This document shows, piece by piece, positions 44,260 to 56,142 of a stretch of 64,000 nt of DNA. The notes beneath the pieces were generated by a model, which saw only the letters and a list, made by a program, of their open reading frames with translations, made no database searches and was not told where the DNA came from. This stretch comes from Amphiura filiformis (taxonomy: Eukaryota; Echinodermata; Ophiuroidea; Amphilepidida; Amphiuridae), in contig NW_027305494.1 in assembly GCF_039555335.1 (NCBI RefSeq), positions 310,001-374,000 of the forward strand, in the 5' to 3' direction. The stretch's first letter is position 1. Each line of letters begins with the position of its first letter. Position numbers and translations under genes: made by a program.

Positions 44260-45150
44260 TATTTAGTGGTGTGCACCCATAAGACCAGCCTTGCCCATGG
44301 TGCAGTGAGCCCTTAATTAATAGTAATCTGGATGACGAGCTATATTTACAGCATTTGAAGTTTGGGGAAGAAAATTTGCTGTTTTGTCACAATATTCTCT
44401 GGCTGTTTTGTATGCAGTTAATTTAAGGTAATTAATAACAAGAATTAGTCAATTAGATGCCTGTAGTAAATAAGGCATACTCATAATGCGAAGTACCCGT
44501 ACGTATTCCTTCTAATAACGTTCGCTGTTCGTATCTTTGCACTGCTAGTCTTCTTAGTACGTTAGTTCTAGTAACTATGTCCGTAGATGTCATTATGTTT
44601 ATGATAAAGACTGAAGTCTTGCTGGCAAGACTACTTAGTACGTATGCCTGCCACATCCACATACTTGTGCATAATACGGAAGGCCTGGTCGATTTGTCAT
44701 TGTGCCCATTTAATGTTTAGGCCTATATGTTAAACTGTATGTTATACAAATTGTACAGCTATCATTTCTACCCTATGACGAACCGACATACCTGTAAATC
44801 AAATTGCCTGCAAAAAACTGGTCATCGCTGGTATTTTTCATAAAGAAAAACGACACTTTTTCAAAAGACGTACAAGCCTCCCCACGCATGTACATAAACA
44901 AGCCGTGATCATTGTTTAATTGTCACCTGCAGCTGTTACAAGAAAACTTTCTGCATAAAATTACCTGGGGTTATCAGGCCTGAGACACACTGGCGCTAGT
45001 TTGAGGACAGTTACAGTGAGTTACTAATGTCATGCAGAAAATGTGTGATGGGTCGCCATTTTGTGACTCGTGCAAGCTAACACAAACAAATTATTGGACT
45101 TAATAATCTTTTCAAGTTTTAATAAAACGTGCATCTATCATGATAATATT
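44260..45150. other. No gene recognised
   Basis: AT-rich sequence. An inverted pair of about 25 bases (CTACTTAGTACGTATG at 44629 and TCTTCTTAGTACGTTAG at 44549) is the only local structure I see. No exon motif. Confidence 0.35.
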
Positions 45151-45157
45151 ACATTTT

Positions 45158-45485
45158 ATTATTTGAATTACATAAGCTATGTCAATTTTGTGTTCATGTT
45201 AAAGCTCCACCTAGTATCAAGGTCTTCTTCTGCGCATTGGTTGTGCGCATTAACTAGCCTCTAGCACAAATCCTGTGCACACGATGGTTGGATGGGCGGT
45301 TTACACAATAGGAATTGCGATGCATCCTAAACTGGATCGTTTCCGTGTATTCGCATTGCATGGTGGGTAATCGCCTGCCAGTTTGCGTAGCTCCACGTTC
45401 ACAACAGTTTAAATTCAACACAGGTAAATCCATATAAAAATTAACATGAACACAAAATTGACATAGCTTATGTAATTCAAATATT
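45158..45485. mobile_element. MITE with 43-bp inverted ends
   Basis: ATTTGAATTACATAAGCTAT and the following 20 bases at the left recur exactly inverted at the right (45439-45482). ATT lies on both sides. The interior is short and G/C richer than its surroundings. No coding capacity. Confidence 0.85.
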
Positions 45486-45489
45486 GGGC

Positions 45490-46970
45490 GTAAAGCATCC
45501 AATTTTATCATTAGGGATCCAATATTTTCACACACTTGGATCCATCAAAACATAATAATGGTTAAAATTGGACTGAAAAATCCGGTGAAAGATTGGTGGC
45601 AATTTAGTATTTATAATGCATGATTACAGGACCCGTGATTGCTGGCATCGCATCACAGTGTGCTACACAAACCAGCATTGTTGCGATACAAATTGCTACA
45701 CTGTATCGCACGCTTGCGATGCAAATATTTGACTGTAAAATGCTGTAATATAGGCCTAACTTTTCTGTTCAATTAAATTCACTTGCCACTTTCCAGCAAC
45801 AGCACAAGAAACTTCATATAATTTCTCAAATCTTCAATATTCCAATAGCGGTCTTCGTTCGTTTCCATGTTTTGCTGTGCATGAAAATATGTAAACATGC
45901 CGGCATGCGGCAGTGCATATTTTCCATGGTATGCTCATGAGCGTGTTGCATCGTGCATGTACGATTAACTTTCACCTCCGTCCTACGTCACCTGACCTCA
46001 TCTAGACTTCTGCATTTGTCGCTACAGGGGTGGCATTGCAACATTACGACTGTTTGTCAGCTAATTTGTTTATTTTCCTGTTGCTTTCTAAATATTCTGT
46101 TACCACAATAACCATAGCTTTTCGAAATTATGTGAAAAGTACTTCTAATCTAATAATATTTTCCTAAATTTTCTCGGAAGTTCTCGCTGTTTCTTTCCAA
46201 AGTTAAAATAATCTCATACCTTCAGTAGTTGGTACAAACACCCAACCTGGGTCTGTACATGCACGCTATGTCTGCTACACCTGTTATCGCTGCATAAATT
46301 ATAATCATAATGAGATGTTCGACAGTTCTAAGTAATTTGAGTTTTTTGACGGCTTTTATCTTGTGGGAAAGTAGTTCGACAACAAGTCAATAACACCAAT
46401 TTAATGATGATTTATGGACTTTATGATTACTTGTTGGTTAGTGTTACTATTGGTAAGACAATGACTAACATTTTTTCACATTTTTCGCAGTTTATATGTT
46501 AGTATTTGGTTGGTTTTGGTGCGAATAACTAGCACTTTTAAAGTAATTTTTTAACACAAAAATATACTTGCATTAGTCGACTTTTGGTTTTCAATAGTCG
46601 TAGTCGCGACTATCAGTAATAGTCGCGACTAACGACTATTGGCGACTTAGTCGCCCAACTCTAGTAAATAGGCAGGCCGTTATGCTAAACTGTCCATCTT
46701 AACTGTAAGTTCGGCGATGAACTGGACACATCACACAGTGACGTGTGATGTGTCCAGCCTGGATATATCTTCTTAGGTGCACTGTAGGCCTATGTGCATA
46801 GTACAACAAGTCATACCTACATTGTAGAATATTTTCTCAATTTGAATTTTATCCTTTCTAGGTATGACTGCTTTTACCGATCATGATATGTGCGCCATGT
46901 TTTTTAGGTTCTGCGATTGCCGATTACATAGGAGAGCAACTGGTAACCAGCGATCTAGCGAACCTTTGCA
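45490..46970. other. No gene confirmed; hairpins present
   Basis: Begins with a copy of the GGGCGTAAAGCATCCAATTT repeat. Around 46590-46660 are inverted units of TAGTCGCGACTA and AGTCG. At 46722-46757 there is a perfect 15-bp hairpin. A possible exon lies at its right edge (46903-46978; see findings). Confidence 0.35.
46722..46757. repeat. Perfect 15-bp hairpin, 6-base loop
   Basis: CTGGACACATCACAC, loop AGTGAC, then GTGTGATGTGTCCAG. It may be the end-to-end remnant of a small palindromic element. Confidence 0.9.
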
Positions 46971-46978
46971 GTATCTGG

Positions 46979-47438
46979 CCCGAGGGGGGGGGGGGAGCAC
47001 TTCAATATGAAAATGTGAAAAATATGGGGTCATTGGGTGAGAACATGATTTTGGGCATTCGGTGAGAGCAAAATGTTAAAAATATGGGGTCATTGGGTGA
47101 GAACATGACCTTTTTTTAAATGGAATCTTTGGGTGAGAGCCGAAACAGCGCCACAAAAACCTCTAAAATCGAATTTCTAGTTCTAAATGGCTTCAAATTT
47201 CATTGTTTTTTCAAAATAAGTACCGGTAACAAAATTAGTGAAAAATGAAAGTTGCTGTTCAAATTGAACTTGTAAGGGTCTTTGACTTTGGGTGACAGAT
47301 CAAATGGAAAAATAGGGGGTCTTCGGGTGACAGAGCATGTGTTTGTAAAAAAATATTGGGTCTTTGGGTGACAGCGATGCTGAAAAGGGGTCTTAACAGC
47401 CCTACATACACGTCACCTCCAAAGTTGGAGTGCCCCGG
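46979..47438. mobile_element. CCGGGG-ended non-autonomous element, copy 2
   Basis: Flanked by GTATCTGG and GTATCGGG (7 of 8). Ends CCCGAGGGG-run-AGCACTTC and, reversed, CCGGGGCACTCCAAC. The interior is close to copy 1 at 36398, with the same GGGGTCATTGGGTGAGA units, but the left quarter is shorter. Confidence 0.85.
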
Positions 47439-47439
47439 G

Positions 47440-48030
47440 TATCGGGCTGCTATTCAATAAAAGATTAAAGATACATGTATGTCCATTTCAGACCAAAAGG
47501 TTAGTCAGTCTGTAAATAAGTAAGATACACTATATGTAGGCTGATACCATTTCATGGTTCAGCAAATACCATTTCATGGCCCCTGTGTGGCAAAAAAAAC
47601 TGACCACCGCCCAAAATTTGACCTTTTTGCTTATAACTAAAAGAACGGTATGTTGCAGGTAGGTCAAACTATACTTTTTATGAATCCTTGCAATGAGAGG
47701 AATAATTTGGTGTGCTTGTTTATGAGATTTGAGCAACTTTGAAATTTGACCACTGTGTTGACCTTTAACCTTGAATATGGCGGGAGTGCCGAGAAATATT
47801 TTTTGTTAACATCTTGTATGTGTTATAGGACCATAAAAGGAAGCTAAAAAAGTTGGTTTGGTAGAGTCCTGGGGGGGATGCACATTAAAACCTGGTAGAT
47901 AAACCGACTAAAGGGTGTCAGATATAGGCATACGTGTCAATTCACACTGATCACGTGTGCGATCAGTTTTCTGCAAAAGCGATTGAGTATAAATCCCTAG
48001 GCTAAAGGCATCTTTAGAAATGACCGACAA
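47440..48030. other. No gene recognised
   Basis: AT-rich. AATAAA at about 47456 follows the CCGGGG-ended insert. No exon or repeat ends seen. Confidence 0.35.
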
Positions 48031-48035
48031 TTGTG

Positions 48036-48970
48036 TTTTCTCAAGTGGATTTTATTAGCGACCTGACACACATTTGTATTGGTTCGATCAAGCATTGAAA
48101 TACTTTCAACTTTTTCAAGTTTTTCAATGTAAGCAGGAATAATAGACAAAGGGATAGGCATCCTAGTCTGCTGCCCTCTTTCGAAATATGTATCCTAGGT
48201 CTCACAATAGGCGGATTAGCGGCCATTTTGTCTTCGACATGATTTTATTCATGTGTCCTTATATTTTAGTACACAAATATATAAGTTAACAGGTTTACTA
48301 TTTTAAAATTATATTTTGAGTATATTCTGTAGTAAATAGATCAAATGACGATGATTGTTTAGGTATTATATGCTTGATAGAATTAAACTGTTTGACCAGC
48401 TAGTATTCTCCTCCGCCGTCAGTGTGATTCCAGTCACTCCACGTACAGTGTTGCGAAGGTGGAGGAGTCTAAAGCTGTATTGACGAACACGCATGCGTTA
48501 AAAAATATGTAGCCTAGGTCGAACAATAGCGTGACGTAGTTTCCGGCATTGTTCCTATGCACTTTCACCCTCCTGATGTAAGTGCCTGTGGCCTCTGGCC
48601 TAGTAGAAGTAAAAATGGATACTATGGCCAGATTTCTAGGGCTACCCGTACTCAAGTCCCAACTTCAGTAACAGCATTTATCATGTTTGTCATGAAACAT
48701 CGATGATTGACGTCGTTCATGGCTGTAGCCCTAGAACTCTGGCCGGGCCATGATATATATGTCCTACTAACCGTTTTTTACTTTTACTAAGTCTAAAGTC
48801 AGAGACACTTTACATTTAAAAACTGGTAGAGCATGCTTGAACAATCCAGTACAAAAGTAAGTACGGTACTTCAATGCTTGATCAAACCAAATCAACCAAT
48901 ACAAATACAAATGTGTGCCAGGTCGCTAGTAATAATACATATAAATAAAACCCACTTGAAATTGAGAACA
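48036..48970. mobile_element. Foldback DNA element, about 0.93 kb
   Basis: Left TAGCGACCTGACACACATTT and TTCGATCAAGCATTGAA recur inverted at 48862-48940 (CAATGCTTGATCAAACC, AATGTGTGCCAGGTCGCTAG). The right arm has small insertions. No transposase. Confidence 0.7.
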
Positions 48971-49157
48971 TGCAATCGTCTGTCATATCTAGAAATTCAC
49001 AGAATCGCATGCATGATCAGTGACAAAATCGCCGGCAAAGAATGATAAATGATAAAAACATTGAACGTCTATGCAAGAAAAATGGTAGGTCCTTATGCTG
49101 ACCTACATGTATACAAGTAGCATGTGTAGCCCAGCATTTAGTGTTATGATACACATT

Positions 49158-49402
49158 AATGTTTATAAAACCTCGTCTACAAGCATATAGTGTGTTTTTG
49201 ATGAAAGCTAGATTAAAACGAGACAGCCGTAAATATGCCAATACAATAGATTGGTCTTACAATAGTATTTGTTTGTATATGTTTATATCGATAATTAATT
49301 TGCTCAAACTCCATAATAATTTTGTCGATGGTTGGCGTCTGGATTAATTTATCTTTCATCAAAAGCACTCTATATGCTTGTAGACAAGGTTTTACGGTAT
49401 TC
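49158..49402. mobile_element. Small foldback MITE
   Basis: TAAAACCTCGTCTACAAGCA plus about 25 bases at the left recur inverted at 49346-49398 (ATGCTTGTAGACAAGGTTTT). Length about 245 bases. Confidence 0.75.
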
Positions 49403-49840
49403 CAAAATGTGGTACGTTGTCTGTCTATGCTTGTCATGCGGTATTTTGAAGTTGCATATTATAATAATTGTTCACATGGATACCAACAAGTTAGGTGAGT
49501 GACTGGTCTAAGGTCCTGTATCCATAGGCTCAATATGCTCAATCCATGATACTGCGGCATGGGTTCGAGGCCCACCTCTTCCAAATTCAATTTCCTTTTT
49601 TTTTAAATTTCATATTAGGGAAATGGGGCTGGGGGTATTTATGTATGGCGTAGGGAGGAGTGAGCGTGAAGTGAGAAAAAAGATGATTGAATAAATACAC
49701 ATAAATAAAAAATTCCTGGGAACAAATACAAAATGTACAATGTAGGTGTACTATGTGATATTTTGTTCCCATGATGGACAAACCTCTTACCAGTGTATGC
49801 AAATAAAAAGTTATCAATCCTAGATGTGTATGATCCATCA
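49403..49840. other. No gene recognised
   Basis: No exon or repeat ends found. A fragment near 49510-49590 (CAATATGCTCAATCCATG, GGTTCGAGGCCCA) resembles a worn tRNA-like head. Confidence 0.3.
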
Positions 49841-49846
49841 CATTAA

Positions 49847-50071
49847 GGGCTCATATTGAAATTCCCTTACACAGGAAGGTGTGCGGCGCTGTGCGCCATC
49901 CTGCAGCTTTCCTGTGCTAACCTTCTTTTGTTAAAATCCTGGGCAGGGTGTATCACTGATGCATATAATCCATCCGTTTTATGACCGAGCTTTCCTGAGG
50001 CGCGCGCTTAGCGAGGGGAATCCTGTCTTCTTTCTGTGTGAAAACGTGGTAGGGTATTTCAATATGAGCCC
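49847..50071. mobile_element. TAA-flanked MITE, 225 bp
   Basis: Ends GGGCTCATATTGAAATTCCC / reversed GGGCTCATATTGAAATACCC with TAA on both sides (49844-49846, 50072-50074). PIF/Harbinger-like geometry. Lies upstream of the first zinc-finger exon. Confidence 0.88.
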
Positions 50072-50364
50072 TAAGAAATAATACTGATTGGTGGATAGGG
50101 GCAACAGGTACCAACAGCCATTTTCAAAATTTGATTGGGGGCATATCCTCTAGAGCTATAGCTGGACTAAGCTGGTGTATGTACCCCAAAGATGTTACGC
50201 ATATTTTGCATTCCCAATACTTTTCCCCTACTAATTAGTTTCCAGCAACAAACTATTTTATCATGGTTAAGATCAAAGGTGGGATAAAGGTATGCTACTT
50301 GTAATTTTGGACTGCCTATATAAGCTCATATAATTATTGCAGTAAATTTTGATTTCTGTTTCAG

Positions 50365-50619
50365 ATATTTTAACATCCAGTGATCTGCTCTTTTCACGGT
50401 TACCACAAGCAATACATATTATTACAGAGCTATACAGCTAGACACCAGTGTACCTGCTATTTCAATTGAGAACATTTAGAGCAACTGATTTATTTTCCAT
50501 GGTGGTTTCTAAGCGAGTACAGAGACTTCCCTTCCAAAGCTCCAAAAAAACCTGGAATACATTTTTGTGCTGATTGTATGCTTTCGTGTAAGCTCAACTA
50601 TAGCGGAAAAAAATGTACG
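50365..50619 (+). other. 5' part of the zinc-finger exon, gene 1
   Basis: Begins after a polypyrimidine acceptor TTCTGTTTCAG (AG at 50363-50364). This stretch aligns with 62389-62682 of the second gene (AACATCCAG(T/G)GATCT, GGTTACCA, GAACTGATTT), and the intron just upstream is alike too (CTCATATAATTATTG). So both genes share an upstream exon/intron layout. The leader is noncoding if ATG 50620 is used. Confidence 0.65.
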
Positions 50620-52006
50620 ATGGAAATCAGACAAACAAATATGAAACCGTTCAAATGCAAATTTTGTACTATCAACCTTCATTCACTTGACAGATCAAAA
50701 ACTCACGTTGACAGACATATGATCAAATATGTACATGCTCATATAGGTAAAAGCTGTGTTTATTGTCAAAGAAGTTTGTCAAAAAATGGTGTTCTTCAAA
50801 GACATTTGAAAATTCACGAGATGGATGGTGACTACCAGAATGTTTCATGTGCTCCTAGTCAAATAGGTGCCAGCAAAAAGAAACTGTATCGGTGTGTGTA
50901 TTGTCAGAAATGTTTTGCACAAAACAGTAATCTCTCAAATCACATTAAATCTCACACCGAAGACCTGGCACAAAAAGAGAAATCTTACCATTGTGAATAT
51001 TGTCACAAATATTTTGCAACTATTAGCAGACTTAAAAGACACATCAGAAATCACACCAAGGAAAAACCAATGTGAGTATTGTCAGAAATGTTTTGGACGG
51101 AACGATAACCTCAGAGAACACAAGAGAGTCCACACCAAAGAGAAACCTTACCAATGTGAATATTGTCATAAATATTTTAGAACTGTTAGTACATTTAAAA
51201 TGCACATTAGAACTCACACCAAAGAGAAACCTTATCAATGTGAGTATTGCCAGAAATGGTTTGCTGATAATAGTATACTTAAAATACACATTAGAATTCA
51301 CACCAATGAGAAACCTTATCAGTGTGAGTATTGTCAGAAATGTTTTGCACAACACGGTAACTTCACAAGGCACATCAGAACACACACCAAAAAGAAACCA
51401 TATCAGTGTGAATTGTGTCAGAAACATTTTGCAGATAATAGTTCACTTACAAGACACATTAGAACTCACACCAAAGAGAAACCTTACCAATGTCAATATT
51501 GTGAGAAACATTTTGCTGATAATAGTTCACTTACAAAACACATTAGAACTCACACCAAAGAGAAACCTTACCAATGTCAATATTGTGAGAAACATTTTGC
51601 GGATAATAGTTCACTTACAAGACACATTAGAACTCACACCAAAGAGAAACCTTACCAATGTCAATATTGTGAGAAACATTTTGCTGATAATAGTTCACTT
51701 ACAAAACACATTAGAACTCACACCAAAGAGAAACCTTACCAATGTCAATATTGTGAGAAATATTTTGCTGTTAATAGTTCACTTATAAGACACATTAGAA
51801 GAACTCACACCAAAGAGAAACCTTACCAATGTCAATATTGCCAAAAATGTTTTGCTGAAAACGCTAGCCTCACAAAACACATTAGAACTCACACCAAAGA
51901 GAGACCTTTTAAGTGTGATTATTGCCAAAAATGTTATGCACGAAACGATGGCCTCACAAAACATATTGCAACTCATCATACGAAAGAGAAACCCTATCGG
52001 TGTTAG
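50620..52006 (+). CDS. C2H2 zinc-finger protein 1, one frame break
   Basis: Predicted nuclear DNA-binding protein. I prefer ATG 50620 (MEIRQTNMKPFKCKFC) because it aligns with MMEARHTYIKPFNCKFC of the paralogue; ATG 50578 is in frame upstream. Fifteen C2H2 fingers: the first two are divergent (CKFC..H...H, CVYC..H...H), followed by regular ones joined by THTKEKPYQC linkers. Fingers 10-12 have almost identical helices (DNSSLT, then R or K). Between finger 4 and 5 the bases after AAACC at 51068 lack five nucleotides against all other linkers, which shifts the frame. No KRAB, BTB or SCAN domain is visible. The frame break suggests a decaying copy, an allele, or an assembly error. Confidence 0.85.
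51398..51790 (+). repeat. 84-bp tandem finger repeats, homogenised
   Basis: Four successive finger units share TTTTGCTGATAATAGTTCAC and TGTCAATATTGTGAGAAACA with at most a few changes, far closer than fingers elsewhere in the same gene. This indicates recent unequal crossing-over or gene conversion. Confidence 0.9.
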
Positions 52007-52145
52007 AACTCACACCAAAGAGAAACCTTATCAAGACTATTGTCAGAAATGTATTTGTGAAAAAAATGCTACATGAAGCTAATTCTCAATACACATCAGA
52101 ACTCACACCATCAAAAATTGGATATTGCAGTTGTAATCCTGTGTA
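52007..52145 (+). pseudogene. Decayed finger fragments after the stop
   Basis: After TAG 52006 the sequence still reads RTHTKEKPYQ, then DYCQKC, and SEYTSELTP-like remnants in shifted frames. At least one more finger was once present. The current stop truncates the last finger at YRC. Confidence 0.75.
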
Positions 52146-52237
52146 GATGATCAATGACACCTGTTCCATCTCATTCCAACTGGAATAGCCAAATATGCTA
52201 TATACACACAAAGAGTAATTAAACTCAAAATATACAT

Positions 52238-54608
52238 AACAAGAAATGTCTTTAAAAAAGACAATGCCTCCAAGATACCAGTGGGCACCTTTTGTTATTA
52301 GTTAAGGAGACACTTATAATGCTAGCTTTAAGGTAACGCTATTGGATATAGATTTTTGTTTGATTGAAATATGTGAGTCCATTCTCTCCTGCTTACAAGA
52401 CTGAAAATTTTATTTTAATCGGATATATGGCCTGTCAAAATGGCACGAAACCAAGAAGTTGGCAACAAATTTCTTTCATTTTTGTTATGCAATGTTGTCA
52501 GGTAGGCCTTATTTTCTAATTATATATGCAAGAATTATACAAAGTAAAATGTTCAGATCGGCTACAAAGTAAGATATAAAACCCATGCCGCCTTTTTCCA
52601 TGCAAATTTCCATTTGCATAATTAATTAGGGCCCTAATCAACTTTTCTAATAAGTGGCCCTAATTAATTATGCAAATGGAAATTTGCCAAAACGCAACCG
52701 TAATTTTGTAGTATAGTGTGTGTTCTACCCATGTACCATGCCTCAATAGGCCTACCATAGCTCTTTTAATTGTATCTGAAATCTTTACTTTGCATAATTC
52801 ATGCATGTAATTAGAAATTCATCTGGCAACTGGACTTGTCAAAAATATAGAAAATAAAAAGAAAGTTGTTGCCAATTTTTTGTTTTGGTTTCGCGCCATT
52901 TTGACATGCCATATCTCAAGAACCGAATGTAATCTACAGGGCATAAGCTTTAACAAATTATTTAAATAGAAAGAAAATCTAAATTTGTGCATTAGCCAAT
53001 AGGGCCACGGTCACCTAAAGCCATCTTGCAATCTTGCAATCTTGCAGATAATTCTGATGTATGAAATAAGACCTTCAAACTTTCAGATATGAAGATGTCC
53101 AGATGCAGGCAGCCGTTTCTGTTTTTTAAATATAGGCCTAAGTTGTATCAAGAGTCATTTCTCGTGGATTTTTTGACTTAAAATTACGATTGTAACGTTT
53201 CAGAGTAACAAATTTTCGTATCAGATTTTTTTATGCTTGTTTATTATATTTTGTATTCAGGACTAAAATAATATTAATACTATTATATTTAGGGGGGTCT
53301 TTTCATAGGCCATTACTCTTTTGTATGTGTAATTGAATAAAAAATCAAAAACATTATTGTTTTGTTTTGTTTCCTTCATTTGTGCTTTGCATCGAAAGGG
53401 CCAATATCAACACCTTGTTTGTAAGAAGTACTGTGTGGGGAAAGATGATTCTTGCATTTTATTTTTATTTTTATCTTAACATACAAAAAGCAAAATTCTC
53501 AGTCAAAGTCTTGAAACGGTCATGGGTATGCATGCAAAAATATTGCAACAGTACTCAGTAGAATGTAAAAAACTGACATATATACATACCACCAACGTGA
53601 CCAACCACGCATGGGAATTGGGGAAGCAAATAGGCCTACTTTAAAACGAATTATTCCGAATTATATCAACGCAATAAAATTGCAATACTTTAGTACATGT
53701 ATGTATTTGAACAGCAATGAAGCCGGCCATAGGCGCGGCTAGGCGTATCATACCATACATTGCAGTTCAAATGCATCATGATCATGATTGTGGCCTAGTC
53801 GAGCCTAGCATGCATGCCAGTCGGTCTGCTGACTCGCCATGCGGCACAAAAATACCTCCAATTTTGCACAAAACAATGCATGATGTCAAATTATCACATC
53901 CAAAGTGTCGCCATGAACGTCAGCTTCAACTTCTCCAGCCAAAGTTTTGCATTGATAATCAGGTTTCATGTAATCATGAAATTAAACCTTGTTTGATGTG
54001 TATTCCCATTGCCACACAGCATAACGGTTTTCCAACTTGTCTTCTACGATAATGCTGCTGATGAGCGGCGCTCATTGAGTGCTGAGGCTACAACCTATAA
54101 TTAAAGACCAAATTAAAAAAAGACTAGTTTGCGTCTGACGTCATGACAAAGGCGCGCCGTGATTGGTTGCTGACCTGCGCAGTATGGCATTTTTGGTCTG
54201 GTTGACAGGACGGCATACGCAAGTTAGTCTTTTTTAATTCGGTCTTCAATTATACTACTTATGAGTTTGAAAATATTCTAATGCATAATTCATTAACTTG
54301 ATAGACCCACACCATTGGCGCCACGTGCTAGGTGTTTCTAGAATCCCTATAGAATAAGATTAATTTTAATGCTAATTTATTGCACATGCTGAGGAAGCGT
54401 GATTACCTTTTTGAACATTCGGAAATGGCGATAGGCTAATTTATGTATGGCGATAGAGGTGGGGGATATATATTGGGCTCTCAATATTGGGCTAAAATTA
54501 GAGTACTTGTCAGAATATAAATTTGTATAATCGGCCTACATGCCGCGCAATGTGCGGCATTTTAGGTGTCAATTTCAAAGCAAACTACCTCCTGCGGAGG
54601 CAGAAAAA
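52238..54608 (+). repeat. Long dispersed repeat, copy B (about 2.4 kb)
   Basis: Reverse complement of 30311-33013. Starts about 90 bases after the finger remnants, so it abuts the 3' end of the first finger gene. It lacks the 338-bp MITE and keeps the palindromic MITE at about 54097-54253. No convincing gene. Confidence 0.88.
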
Positions 54609-54609
54609 C

Positions 54610-55090
54610 TCACATCACACAGAAACCTGGTCAGTAGTATAAGAAATGTGATATGATCTTATAGGACACAAAATCATGTCACACCCAAAAGACCAGCCGC
54701 TATCATGGATAGAGTGTACTTCCAGCGCCTTGTTAGACACACACTTGGGTCCTTATGGGACCAGGCTCAAGCAAACTGCTCAAGCCAATCTTAAAAGCTT
54801 ATTATAAGCATGCTGGCCTGTATGAAGAATAAACTGAAAGAAACAGAACTAGACATTGTGCTCATAGAGCACAGCCATTAGCCAGTGATGTTGATCTTTT
54901 TATGACCTTTGACCCAGATTTGTTCATGTGACATTTGTACCACCAGCCTGTCGTACATGGCTATTTCCTGTTCAAGACATCCACACATGACGGATCTATA
55001 GTATTTGAAACATGATCAAATTGTGGATAATAGCTCAAATTGTGTAAAATAGATATACAAGTTGCATATAATTTTACCCCTCTTGATCCA
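54610..55090. other. No gene recognised
   Basis: No coding motif or repeat end seen. Ordinary AT-rich sequence between the long repeat and the first hAT MITE. Confidence 0.35.
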
Positions 55091-55102
55091 CTCTACTAGA
55101 TT

Positions 55103-55228
55103 CAGTGGCGGCACCACAGGGGGGAAAATGACCCCCAGTCAGAACCCTTGCCCCCCCTGTTACAATAAATTACAATAAATACCACTTTTTGTGTCAGTTT
55201 GCGCAAAAAAAACCCTGGCGCCGCCACA
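55103..55228. mobile_element. hAT-type MITE, 126 bp
   Basis: Exact 8-bp duplication ACTAGATT on both sides. Ends CAGTGGCGGCACCACAGGG / reversed TGTGGCGGCGCCAGGG. Size, CAG end and 8-bp duplication fit hAT. Confidence 0.85.
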
Positions 55229-55239
55229 ACTAGATTTAT

Positions 55240-55780
55240 TATAGTTAAGTACATGTAATTAAATATTACCATGAATAAGAAAAAGTTGAACAAGCTCAAT
55301 ACGATTTTGTCAAAGATCTTTTATTATTGGACTTTTACTGTGAAAGTATTTTGCCATATAGTGCTCTTGCTCTATGAAAAAGGACATTAAAACAAAATAA
55401 AAGCACTGGCACCGAAGTATGTGCTCAGTGGAAAAGAAAAAAAAAGGATATTTACCAATTACTAGTAATCACCCCCTTTTCCCCAATTTCACTCCCAGCT
55501 GGACAAGCCCATCCCATGATTAACCACAGTAGACAAGTTAAAAAAAAGAATTATTATGTAATAATGGTATATGGAATCTATTGGCACACTTTTCACACCA
55601 TGCTGATAGCTCTATAATAGGGTATCAGCAGGGGATAATTCAGCTGATAATTGGAGGGATTAGTGGTTTTGATAGTTATTCCTTTTTTATAGAGCAATCA
55701 GACTATATAAATTATTGTAAATGTGCGGCTATGTGCCTAAATTTTTTAATCAGCTAGAACCACAAATGTCAGGTGGTGGC
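55240..55780. other. No gene recognised
   Basis: AT-rich, with no terminal repeats or protein motifs that I can identify. Confidence 0.35.
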
Positions 55781-55784
55781 TTCT

Positions 55785-55960
55785 CAGTGGCGTAGGGTCA
55801 TAGGGGCACGGGGGCCATTGCAAAATTTAGAAAATCCCAAAGGAAAATTGCCGAAAAATGGCTTGTGCTCCCCAATCAGACCTGGTGCCCCCCATCATGG
55901 TCGGTGCTCCCCATCATGGTCGGTGCCCCCCCAATATGATGACCCATGCTTATGCCACTG
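55785..55960. mobile_element. hAT-type MITE, 176 bp
   Basis: Exact 8-bp duplication TGGCTTCT on both sides, ends CAGTGGCGTAGGGTCAT / reversed CAGTGGCATAAGC. The interior has an 18-19 bp direct repeat, CCCCATCATGGTCGGTGC. hAT by target length and ends. Confidence 0.9.
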
Positions 55961-56142
55961 TGGCTTCTGATTTTAATGACCTATGGATGGCATGCATTTG
56001 ACCCCAACCATTTAACAATTTATTAAGTAATCTCAATTAGTTGTTTTTGCATGATATGACCAATTATGGTCGTGCAATCGGGCAAACTTACACAACCTTT
56101 GACCTCCGATGACCGCATTAAGGTAGCTGCCTCGGATACAAC

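Noticed and set aside
49510-49590. Additional tRNA-SINE head
   Set aside because: GGTTCGAGGCCCA alone resembles a B box, but no A box or SINE body could be placed.
51072-51788. Long second-frame and antisense open frames across the finger array
   Set aside because: They are shadows of the 84-bp finger repeat, whose regular unit keeps other frames open. The C2H2 frame is the coding one.
51398-51790. CRISPR-like array
   Set aside because: The repeat is 84 bp with no distinct spacers and encodes zinc fingers in a eukaryotic gene.
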